From: an uncultured Moheibacter sp.
GTDB lineage: Bacteria; Bacteroidota; Bacteroidia; Flavobacteriales; Weeksellaceae
Direction of reading: 5' to 3'
Assembly (NCBI GenBank): GCA_937875605.1
Contig: CALLXZ010000063.1
Coordinates: 1-16,334, forward strand
Length of the DNA stretch: 16,334 nt
Made by a program: the position numbers and the translations under genes. Below the pieces are notes generated by a model. The model was not told where the DNA came from. It was given only the letters and a program-made list of their open reading frames with translations, and did not search any database. The first letter of the stretch is position 1. Each line of letters opens with the position of its first letter. Positions 1 through 7,105 of this stretch are shown piece by piece.

Positions 1-15
1 GTATGAGAAATATCA

Positions 16-48
16 TTTGTAAGAATTACAGACTTGGCTTTATATTTG
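16..48 (+). promoter_or_regulatory. Bacteroidota-type promoter of the tetR-tolC-RND operon
   Basis: TTTG at 16-19 and TATATTTG at 41-48 match the Bacteroidota primary sigma factor consensus (-33 TTG/TTTG, -7 TAnnTTTG) with 21 bases between them, inside the usual spacing. Transcription should start a few bases downstream, around 53-57. This is the only promoter in the window where both elements are visible at good spacing. No other promoter-like site is obvious before the later genes of the operon, so it probably drives all four. Confidence 0.7.
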
Positions 49-50
49 CA

Positions 51-66
51 TTGACAAAAATGTCAA
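51..66. promoter_or_regulatory. Inverted-repeat operator, probably bound by the adjacent TetR-family repressor
   Basis: TTGACA-AAAA-TGTCAA is a perfect 6+6 inverted repeat with a 4-base spacer. It starts two bases after the -7 element and covers the predicted transcription start, where a bound dimer would block initiation. TetR-family dimers typically bind such palindromes next to their own gene, so autorepression is the natural reading. The palindrome is seen directly; who binds it is inferred. The first half also resembles a sigma-70 -35 box, but that is not the promoter code of this phylum. Confidence 0.6.
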
Positions 67-98
67 ACTTTAATGTTAAATTAATTTGTTAAATAAAA

Positions 99-695
99 AT
101 GTCAAAGCAAACTAAAGACATTGAAACAGAAGTTCTCATTCGGAAAACTGCCAAACAATTGTTTTTTGGAGAAGGAAAGTTCAATGCCACGACACAGGAA
201 ATAGCCGATGCGGCCGGTGTCAACCGCACTTTGATCAATTATTATTTTCGATCCAGAGACAATCTTTTCAATCAGATTTTTGAAGATGCGGTCAAACGTG
301 AGGAGCAGTTACGTGAGAAAGTATTGTTCTCGGATTTACCGTTCAAAGAAAAAATCGAAATGTATATAGACGATTCGCTTCTTCAGGCAAAAGAATATCC
401 TTACCTGGAAACCTATATCGTTTCCCGAATAAATGACGGTTGTTTTTACAAAGAAGAAGAGGAGTGGGAAAAGTTTATGCAACGTTTTTTTAAAGAGTTT
501 GAAGTGGAAATGAAAAAGGGCACCATTGAAAAAATGGAGCCTATTCAGTTTATTTTAAACATTGCTTCTCTGGTTTCATTTCCGGTCGCAGTTCGTCCGC
601 TTTTCCAGTCTACGATGCGGATTTCCGACAAAGAATACGACCGAATTCTGAGTGAACGAAAAGAAATTATCATGAAAATGTTATTCAAAAATTAA
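99..695 (+). CDS. TetR/AcrR-family transcriptional regulator of the efflux operon
   Basis: 198 residues, the usual length for this family. The N-terminal DNA-binding domain is clear: the helix-turn-helix covers about residues 31-50 (TTQEIADAAGVNRTLINYYF), followed by the typical F-x-x-R-D-N-L-F segment at about 50-57. The helical remainder (about 65-198) would bind a ligand and dimerise; this part is variable and gives no clue to the ligand. It is the first gene of the operon, with the tolC-family gene starting 4 bases after its stop, so it is very likely a local repressor of the pump that releases DNA when a pump substrate binds. The ATG at 99 lies directly after an A-rich stretch with no Shine-Dalgarno sequence, which is normal for Bacteroidota. 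Confidence 0.93.
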   Translation: MSKQTKDIETEVLIRKTAKQLFFGEGKFNATTQEIADAAGVNRTLINYYFRSRDNLFNQIFEDAVKREEQLREKVLFSDLPFKEKIEMYIDDSLLQAKEYPYLETYIVSRINDGCFYKEEEEWEKFMQRFFKEFEVEMKKGTIEKMEPIQFILNIASLVSFPVAVRPLFQSTMRISDKEYDRILSERKEIIMKMLFKN

Positions 696-699
696 GAAT

Positions 700-2055
700 A
701 TGTATCCTAAAATTAAAAATTATATACTGGGGCTTTTACTGCTTCCCACTTTAAGTTGGGCGCAGGAAACGAAAGAAATTTCACTGAAAGATGCGGTGAA
801 TTATGCATTGGAAAATCAGGCGGATGCCAAAAAGGCAAAACTGCAGATTGAAAATTCCGAATACCTGATTCAGGAAGCACGCGCCGGAGCTTTGCCAAAT
901 TTAAGTGCAAATGGTTCTATTACTTATAATCCTCTATTGCAGGAAACAGCAATCCCGGCAGGTGATTTTCCGGGAATGCCGCCATCAGACGAGCCTTTTC
1001 TTCTGTTGGCAATGGGACAAAAGTGGAATTCTGTAGCAGGACTTTCTTTGACACAAAATATTTTCGACCAAACTGTTTTTACCGGATTGAAAGCGGCTAA
1101 AACTACACGGGAATTTTATCAGATCAATGCACAATTGACAGAAGAGCAAGTGATAGAGCGTGTTGCAACGGCTTACTACAACGTATTTGTTCAAAAAGAG
1201 AAATTAGAAACGATTGACAGCAGTTATGCAAACGTTTCCAAATCAAGAGACATCATTAAAAGTTTGTTTGACAATGGATTGGCTAAAGAAATTGATTTGG
1301 ATAGAGTAAATGTTCAGTTAATGAATTTGAGCACAAATCGTCAGCAATTAATCAATGAGGTAAAGGTTAAGGAGAACTCTTTGAAATTTTATATGGGAAT
1401 GCCGATTGCCCAACCGATTGAATTGGTAGATAATGAGTTTTCAGCTGATGCGATTCTTTTAAGTGATGAAGTGGATGTGGAAAACAGAACTGAAATGAAG
1501 GTAAAGAAAAAACAGGAAGAACTTTTGGTTTTGCAGAAAGAAGCACGCAAAGCTGCTTACTATCCGACTTTATCATTAACAGCAGGATACAATTATATGG
1601 GACAAGGAGAACGTTTTCCCATTGGTTCCGGTTTGGATAATGGTGTTTATTGGTCAGATTTTTCTTCGGTTAGTTTGAATTTAAAAGTTCCCATTTTCAG
1701 TGGATTTGCTAACAAAGCGAGAGTAAGTCAGGCGGACGTCGAACTGAGAACTTTACAGGAAGATATTAAAAACACCGAATTATCACTTGATTTGGAATAT
1801 CAAAATGCAAAATCTCAGATTGAGAATAATTTAATTGCGGTTGATAACCAACAGGAAAATGTAAACCTCGCTCAGAAAGTAGTTAACAATACACAAAATA
1901 ATTATCGTTTGGGATTGGCGACACTGACAGATTTGCTCGAGGCACAAAATGCTTTGGTTGATGCTAAAAATAATTATTCTAATGTCGTTTTGGAATACAA
2001 ACTGGCAGAAGTTCAATTGATGAAATCAAAAGGAGAATTAAATACATTAAAATAA
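700..2055 (+). CDS. TolC-family outer membrane efflux channel
   Basis: 451 residues, normal for outer membrane factors of tripartite pumps. A signal peptide is visible (KIKNYILGLLLLPTLSWAQ, cleavage near residue 21-22), followed by the characteristic start of the mature protein, ISLKDAVNYALENQ. Two long alpha-helical repeat halves follow, each with heptad-rich stretches (about 150-240 and 340-445); the end has the family signature around LGLATLTDLLEAQNALVDAKNNY. A trimer of this protein should form the outer membrane barrel and periplasmic tunnel that exports substrate delivered by the RND pump and adaptor encoded next. It starts 4 bases after the regulator, so the two are probably translationally coupled. 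The substrate cannot be told from the sequence. Confidence 0.93.
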   Translation: MYPKIKNYILGLLLLPTLSWAQETKEISLKDAVNYALENQADAKKAKLQIENSEYLIQEARAGALPNLSANGSITYNPLLQETAIPAGDFPGMPPSDEPFLLLAMGQKWNSVAGLSLTQNIFDQTVFTGLKAAKTTREFYQINAQLTEEQVIERVATAYYNVFVQKEKLETIDSSYANVSKSRDIIKSLFDNGLAKEIDLDRVNVQLMNLSTNRQQLINEVKVKENSLKFYMGMPIAQPIELVDNEFSADAILLSDEVDVENRTEMKVKKKQEELLVLQKEARKAAYYPTLSLTAGYNYMGQGERFPIGSGLDNGVYWSDFSSVSLNLKVPIFSGFANKARVSQADVELRTLQEDIKNTELSLDLEYQNAKSQIENNLIAVDNQQENVNLAQKVVNNTQNNYRLGLATLTDLLEAQNALVDAKNNYSNVVLEYKLAEVQLMKSKGELNTLK

Positions 2056-2121
2056 AACCCAATTCTATGAGATGTCAGATAATTTACTATCGGACTATCA
2101 TAACCATAAAATTTAAAACGT

Positions 2122-3201
2122 ATGAAAATTGTAAAAAATATACTAATTGCGGTAGTTGTGATCGGTTTGCTTGTTTGGGCAGGAATGACTTTGGTCAACA
2201 ATAAAAAGAAATCGGAAGAAGAAACCCAAATCGTGGCACAGGTAAATGACAGCATTGCGGTAAATGTCGCCACAGTTGAATTTAAAAATATCAATACGGA
2301 TTATGTGGCAAACGGAACATTTGAGCCGTTTCAGGAAATGATCTTTCCATCGGAAGTAAGCGGAAAAGTATTGCGCGTTTTGGTGGATGAAGGTAGTTAT
2401 GTGCGTGTAGGACAGACTCTAGCGGTAATTCGAGGAGACTCTCAATCCATTGATTTAACAGCGGCTCAGGCAACTTATCAGAATGCCGTAACTGATAATC
2501 AGCGCTATGAAAATGCGCTAAAATCCGGTGGAGTCACGCAGCAACAAGTCGATGGTACCCGTTTGCAATTGAAAAATGCGAAAGCACAATTGGATCAGGC
2601 GAGATTGAAAGTTGGAGACATGAACATTCGTGCGACGATCAGTGGAGTTGTAAACCAACGCTTCATCGAACCGGGTTCTTATGTTAGTCCGGGTGCTCAA
2701 ATGTTTGAAATCGTAAATGTTGGAAATTTGAAATTAAGAGTGGAAGTGGACGAAAACCAAATTGTACGCTATAAAGTGGGCGATATCATCAAAGTAACGG
2801 CAAGTGTTTATCCGGGTAAAGAATTTGCCGGAAAAGTAACATTCATTGCCCCAAAAGCTACTTCATCATTGAACTTCCCGGTAGAAATTCAGGTTTCAAA
2901 TAGCGCCGGAAATGAACTGAAAGCAGGTATGTACGGAACGGCCGTTTTCTCTTCCAAAGAAGACGAAGTAAAATCCGAACCGGTATTGGTAGTTCCTCGT
3001 GAAGCATTTGTCGGAGGTTTGAACAACAGCGAAGTATTTATAGTAAAAGCAGATGGAACGGCAAAATTGACAAAAATTTCAACCGGTAGAAATTTCGGAG
3101 AATTAATCGAAGTTTTAGATGGATTAAAAGACGGACAAACCGTTGTTACAAGTGGACAAGTGAATTTGGCTGATGGTAAAATAGTGTCAATTATTAAATA
3201 G
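2122..3201 (+). CDS. RND efflux periplasmic adaptor (membrane fusion protein)
   Basis: 359 residues, typical for HlyD/AcrA-like adaptors. One hydrophobic N-terminal segment (about residues 6-25) could be an uncleaved inner membrane anchor; there is no lipobox cysteine. The split lipoyl (barrel-sandwich) domain appears as residues 72-107 (SEVSGKVLRVLVDEGSYV...) and 168-200 (IRATISGVVNQRFIEPGSYV...), flanking an alpha-helical hairpin at about 108-166 rich in A, Q and K. Beta-barrel and membrane-proximal domains follow to the end. It should link the RND pump to the TolC-type channel. It lies 66 bases after the channel gene; that gap contains no hairpin terminator or TAnnTTTG element that I can see, so it is probably cotranscribed. 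Confidence 0.93.
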   Translation: MKIVKNILIAVVVIGLLVWAGMTLVNNKKKSEEETQIVAQVNDSIAVNVATVEFKNINTDYVANGTFEPFQEMIFPSEVSGKVLRVLVDEGSYVRVGQTLAVIRGDSQSIDLTAAQATYQNAVTDNQRYENALKSGGVTQQQVDGTRLQLKNAKAQLDQARLKVGDMNIRATISGVVNQRFIEPGSYVSPGAQMFEIVNVGNLKLRVEVDENQIVRYKVGDIIKVTASVYPGKEFAGKVTFIAPKATSSLNFPVEIQVSNSAGNELKAGMYGTAVFSSKEDEVKSEPVLVVPREAFVGGLNNSEVFIVKADGTAKLTKISTGRNFGELIEVLDGLKDGQTVVTSGQVNLADGKIVSIIK

Positions 3202-3236
3202 ATTTTAGAAACAGGCACTAGGCACAATGAAAAGAG

Positions 3237-3260
3237 TCTAATGTCTAATCTAATGTCTAA
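3237..3260 (+). repeat. Perfect 12-bp tandem duplication in the adaptor-pump gap
   Basis: TCTAATGTCTAA occurs twice in direct succession (3237-3248 and 3249-3260), followed by a decayed third unit (AATCTAAAAT, 3261-3270). Each 12-mer itself contains two TCTAA-type units, so the stretch is a simple low-complexity array. A second short tandem, GGCACTA/GGCACAA, lies just before it at 3214-3227. The array fills most of the 77-base gap and ends about 9 bases before the pump start codon. No function is evident. Confidence 0.75.
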
Positions 3261-3278
3261 AATCTAAAATAAGAAAAA

Positions 3279-6200
3279 ATGAAATTAGCAGAAATATCCA
3301 TAAAAAGACCCACACTGGTGGTGGCACTGTTTACGGTGTTGACTTTGGGCGGTTTGTTTTCCTATACTCAATTGGGTTATGAGCTCATCCCGAAATTTGA
3401 GTTCAACATGATTACCATTTCAACTGTTTATCCGGGAGCTTCGCCTTCGGAGATTGAAAATACGGTTACGAAAAAGATTGAAGATGCGGTGGCATCCATG
3501 GAAAATATTAAGAAAATTGAATCTAAATCATTTGAGAGTTTATCACTGGTTATGATTCAATTAAATTCGGGAACCGATACGAATTATGCGCTCAATGATG
3601 CACAACGAAAAGTCAATACGATTCTCGCCGACTTACCTGATGATGCAGATCCGCCTTCACTTTTGAAGCTTTCGGCAGACGATTTTCCTGTTATTACGAT
3701 TGCGGCAACGGCCGATATGAACAGTATTGAGTTTTATGATTTATTGGATAAAAAAATCCAACCGATACTTTCCCGTGTTCCTGGTGTGGCGCAAATTGAC
3801 ATCGTTGGAGGTCAGGAAAGAGAAATACAGGTGAATCTGGATCAAAATAAATTGGAAGGTTACGGACTTTCTGTTCCACAGGTTCAACAAATGATCCAAA
3901 GTTCCAATCTGGATTTCCCTACGGGAAATGTGAAAACAAGAGAAAATACAACCTTGATTCGTTTATCAGGAAAATTCCAATCGGTAGAGGAACTACGTAA
4001 TTTGGTTGTTTCAAGTAAAGATGGAATTCAGGTACGATTAGGCGAAATTGCCGATGTGCAGGATACACAAAGAGATGCCGATAAAATTTCCCGATTGAAC
4101 CAAAATAATACGATTTTACTTCAGATTAAAAAACAATCCGATGCCAATGCGGTAGCGGTAAGTGAACAGGTAAGAGCTTCTTTGGTTAAAATTCAGGAAG
4201 ATTATAAATCCCAAAACGTACAATTAGTAGTGGCAAATGATACGAGTGAATTAACGCTTGTGGCTGCCAATAATGTAATGTTTGACTTACTTTTAGCGAT
4301 TTTCTTGGTAGCAGCGGTGATGTTGTTATTCCTTCATAGTTTGCGAAATGCATTCATTGTGATGGTATCCATTCCGGCATCTTTGATTGCGACTTTCATC
4401 GGAATTTATTTTATGGGTTACACCCTGAATTTGATGAGTTTAGTAGCTCTTTCCTTAGTGGTGGGTATTTTGGTGGATGATGCCATTGTGGTACTTGAAA
4501 ATATACACCGTCACATGGAAATGGGGAAAAATAAAGTCCGGGCAGCCTATGACGGAGCTTCGGAAATCGGCTTTACGGTTGTGGCAATTACACTCGTAAT
4601 TATCGTGGTGTTTTTACCGATTTCGATGAGTAATGATTTGGTTTCAAACATCATCAAACAATTTGCCGTTACGGTAATGATTGCAACCGGATTCTCCTTG
4701 TTGGCATCCTTTACCATTGTACCTTGGCTTTCTTCCCGATTTGGAAAATTGGAACATATAACGGGCAAAAATTTATTTGAGAAATTTATTTTGGGATTTG
4801 AAGGAATCTTAGAACGTTTTACGCATTGGATTTCCGGAATTTTGAAATGGTCGTTGAAATCAAGATGGACAAAAGTTTCTACTTTGATTATTGCGATATT
4901 GCTTTTATTTGGATCGTTCTCTTTGGTAGGAATGGGATTTGTAGGAGGGGAGTTTTTCCCGAAAATGGATAAAGGTGAATTCTTAGTTCAAATCGAATTA
5001 CCAAAAGATGCTTCATTGGAACAAACCAACGTTGCCACACAAAAAGCCGAAAGATACATTCGTCAAAAACCGGGAGTTGTCGATATGATCACAACGGTAG
5101 GACAGTTAAGCGGTGGGTTTAACGGTTCGCAGGCAACGGCTTATCAGTCCGAAATTCAGGTAATCATGGCAGATAAAGAACTACGACCGGAGAACACTTT
5201 CATTTTTGCTGCGAAGCTAAAACGGGAGTTGGAGAAAGAATTGGTGGGAGCCAAAGTCAGTACCATGCCGATGGGAATCATGGGTGTCGAAGATGCGCCA
5301 CTTCAATTGGTGGTGATAGGCCCTTCTGTGGATAGTGCGATGGTTTTTGCCCGAAAAGCAGAAGCTGAATTGAAAAGCATCAAAGGTTCTTCGGAGGTAG
5401 AATTATCGGTAGAAGATGGAAATCCTGAAATCAGTGTTCAGGTAAACCGTGATAAAATGGCTTTGCTGGGACTGGACTTGTCAACTGTCGGTATGACCAT
5501 GCAGACCGCCTTTAGTGGAAATAAAGATGCGAAATTCCGTGCAGGCGAATATGAATATGACATCAACGTTCGGTACGATGAATTCAACCGTTCCAATTTC
5601 GAAGACGTTAAAAATCTGATTTTCGTCAATAAAGATGGACAAAAAATAAAACTTTCGCAGTTTGCAGACGTAAACCAAACATCCGGACCAAGTGGTTTGG
5701 AACGAAGAGATAAAAGCCCTTCGGTTACGGTTCGCGGTCAGGCAGTCGGTCGTCCGATGGGTGATGTTGCAGCCGAATGGGAAAGTAAATTCTCTAAACT
5801 GGAAAGACCGGTAGGTGTGAGCTATGTTTGGGGAGGTGATATGGAGATGCAGTCAGAAGGTTTCGGAACCTTGGGAGTTGCATTGTTAGCGGCGATTATT
5901 TTGGTTTATTTGGTGATGGTGGGACTGTATAACAGTTATATATATCCGTTTGTGGTCTTATTTTCTATTCCGCTTTCCTTGATTGGAGTCATGGTAATTC
6001 TCGCATTGACAAATAATACCTTAAACATTTTCACCATTTTAGGGATGATTATGTTGATTGGATTGGTGTGTAAAAATGCAATATTACTCGTGGATTTTAC
6101 CAATCATAGGAAGGAAGCCGGGGAATCGACTTACAATGCACTTATTCAGGCAAATCACGCACGACTTCGTCCAATTTTGATGACGACCATTGCCATGGTT

Positions 6201-6452
6201 TGTGGTATGATTCCGATTGCAATTGCAACGGGAGCTGCAGCCGAAATGAACAACGGTTTGGCGTGGGTAATCATTGGTGGTTTGATGTCCTCATTATTCC
6301 TGACACTGATTATTGTTCCGGTAGTATATTCGATTTTCGATGGTATCATCCGAAGAGTGAGCGGAAAAAATAAAACCGATTACGAAGCAGAAATGGTAGC
6401 GGATTATGAACACCGCGAATTAAGCGACGACGGTTTCACACCGAAACATTAA
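3279..6452 (+). CDS. RND-family efflux pump, HAE1/AcrB-like inner membrane transporter
   Basis: 1057 residues, the full AcrB-like length. It shows the family layout: first transmembrane helix at about 11-30, a periplasmic loop to about 335, a bundle of helices (about 335-485 and 535-555), a second large loop, and the last helices from about 865 to 1040. The proton-relay residues are present: the Asp pair D400-D401 in VDDAIVVLENIHRH (transmembrane helix 4) and K932 in GLVCKNAILLVDF (helix 10). The VDDAIVV form and general motifs fit drug or amphiphile efflux rather than CzcA-type metal pumps. It should be the proton-driven component working with the adaptor and channel encoded upstream. Likely substrates are antibiotics, bile-salt-like amphiphiles or dyes; the actual substrate is unknown. 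Confidence 0.95.
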   Translation: MKLAEISIKRPTLVVALFTVLTLGGLFSYTQLGYELIPKFEFNMITISTVYPGASPSEIENTVTKKIEDAVASMENIKKIESKSFESLSLVMIQLNSGTDTNYALNDAQRKVNTILADLPDDADPPSLLKLSADDFPVITIAATADMNSIEFYDLLDKKIQPILSRVPGVAQIDIVGGQEREIQVNLDQNKLEGYGLSVPQVQQMIQSSNLDFPTGNVKTRENTTLIRLSGKFQSVEELRNLVVSSKDGIQVRLGEIADVQDTQRDADKISRLNQNNTILLQIKKQSDANAVAVSEQVRASLVKIQEDYKSQNVQLVVANDTSELTLVAANNVMFDLLLAIFLVAAVMLLFLHSLRNAFIVMVSIPASLIATFIGIYFMGYTLNLMSLVALSLVVGILVDDAIVVLENIHRHMEMGKNKVRAAYDGASEIGFTVVAITLVIIVVFLPISMSNDLVSNIIKQFAVTVMIATGFSLLASFTIVPWLSSRFGKLEHITGKNLFEKFILGFEGILERFTHWISGILKWSLKSRWTKVSTLIIAILLLFGSFSLVGMGFVGGEFFPKMDKGEFLVQIELPKDASLEQTNVATQKAERYIRQKPGVVDMITTVGQLSGGFNGSQATAYQSEIQVIMADKELRPENTFIFAAKLKRELEKELVGAKVSTMPMGIMGVEDAPLQLVVIGPSVDSAMVFARKAEAELKSIKGSSEVELSVEDGNPEISVQVNRDKMALLGLDLSTVGMTMQTAFSGNKDAKFRAGEYEYDINVRYDEFNRSNFEDVKNLIFVNKDGQKIKLSQFADVNQTSGPSGLERRDKSPSVTVRGQAVGRPMGDVAAEWESKFSKLERPVGVSYVWGGDMEMQSEGFGTLGVALLAAIILVYLVMVGLYNSYIYPFVVLFSIPLSLIGVMVILALTNNTLNIFTILGMIMLIGLVCKNAILLVDFTNHRKEAGESTYNALIQANHARLRPILMTTIAMVCGMIPIAIATGAAAEMNNGLAWVIIGGLMSSLFLTLIIVPVVYSIFDGIIRRVSGKNKTDYEAEMVADYEHRELSDDGFTPKH

Positions 6453-6484
6453 AATTTTTGATTTTCATAGTTTAAGTTGGTTGT

Positions 6485-6528
6485 AATCGGGTAGTCTATT
6501 TTTTTTAAAGATTACCCGATTTTTGTTT
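6485..6528 (+). terminator. Rho-independent terminator of the efflux operon
   Basis: Left arm AATCGGGTAGTCT (6485-6497) pairs with right arm AGATTACCCGATT (6509-6521) over 13 positions with a single G-U wobble; the loop is 11 bases and T-rich. A run of T residues follows (6520-6524, then more after one G). It lies 33 bases after the pump stop codon. It works only on the plus strand, because there is no A run before the left arm. Confidence 0.9.
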
Positions 6529-6540
6529 TATTTTTATTTT

Positions 6541-7050
6541 ATGAAATTTATACCAATTTTCATTCTAGGAATAACACTCTCCGCCCAAACCACTAATTTT
6601 CCAAAATCATGGGAAGGAATCTGGAAAGGCAAGCTGGATATTTACAATTCCAATAATGAGAAACCAACCATGACCATTCCGATGCAATTGGTTATTCAGC
6701 CCAAAAATGACTCAGTCTCGAGTTGGGAAATTCATTATATGGTAGAAAAACCCGATGTCCGTAAGTATGAATTGATCCGTGATGGAAAGGATAATTCATG
6801 GAAAATCGATGAAAAAAATGGAATTGTTTTACCTCAAACTTTTTTGAACGGCAGAATGACTAGTTCGTTTTCAGTAGAAAAAAACTTATTGATAGCGTCT
6901 TATTGGCTCGAGAATAATCAAATGAATTTTGAAATCATCGTAACCCAAACTTCTCCGGAAAAAACCGCAGGATTAGGAAATGAAGAATCGCCTACAATTG
7001 GCATTCATCCCCTGAGCAGCTATCACAAAGCCGAATTATACAGAGAATAA
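6541..7050 (+). CDS. Small exported protein of unknown function
   Basis: 169 residues from the ATG at 6541. A longer reading from a TTG at 6523 would begin in the terminator tail and put FYFYF before the signal peptide, so I reject it. MKFIPIFILGITLSAQ is a good signal peptide (cleavage near residue 16), with no lipobox cysteine. The mature part has a W-x-G-x-W start (SWEGIWKG, about 23-30) and alternating polar and hydrophobic segments that look like beta strands, recalling small beta-barrel families such as lipocalins or nitrobindin-like folds. That resemblance is weak and I assign no function. It sits between the efflux terminator and the kinase gene, with no visible promoter of its own; low-level read-through of the terminator is possible. 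Confidence 0.75.
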   Translation: MKFIPIFILGITLSAQTTNFPKSWEGIWKGKLDIYNSNNEKPTMTIPMQLVIQPKNDSVSSWEIHYMVEKPDVRKYELIRDGKDNSWKIDEKNGIVLPQTFLNGRMTSSFSVEKNLLIASYWLENNQMNFEIIVTQTSPEKTAGLGNEESPTIGIHPLSSYHKAELYRE

Positions 7051-7080
7051 ATATTCTGAAATTTGTAATTCGAAATAAAG

Positions 7081-7088
7081 TAAATTTG
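7081..7088 (+). promoter_or_regulatory. Candidate -7 element for the kinase/regulator pair
   Basis: TAAATTTG matches TAnnTTTG exactly. It would start transcription near 7093-7095, giving a leader of about 12 bases before the GTG at 7106. The nearest TTTG upstream (7062-7065) is only 15 bases away, shorter than usual, so the -33 element is weak or absent. Confidence 0.5.
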
Positions 7089-7105
7089 TATTTCAAAATC
7101 ATTCC

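Noticed and set aside
51..56. TTGACA as a sigma-70 -35 box
   Set aside because: There is no matching TATAAT at 17 bases, and Bacteroidota use TTTG/TAnnTTTG elements, which are present just upstream; the hexamer is better explained as half of the palindrome.
2056..2121. CTATC repeats and a GATA...TATC inverted repeat in the channel-adaptor gap
   Set aside because: Short, AT-rich and imperfect; no T run and no match to the operator at 51-66, so I do not call a site.
6523..6540. Upstream TTG start for the small exported protein
   Set aside because: It falls in the T run of the terminator and would put FYFYF before an otherwise good signal peptide starting at 6541.
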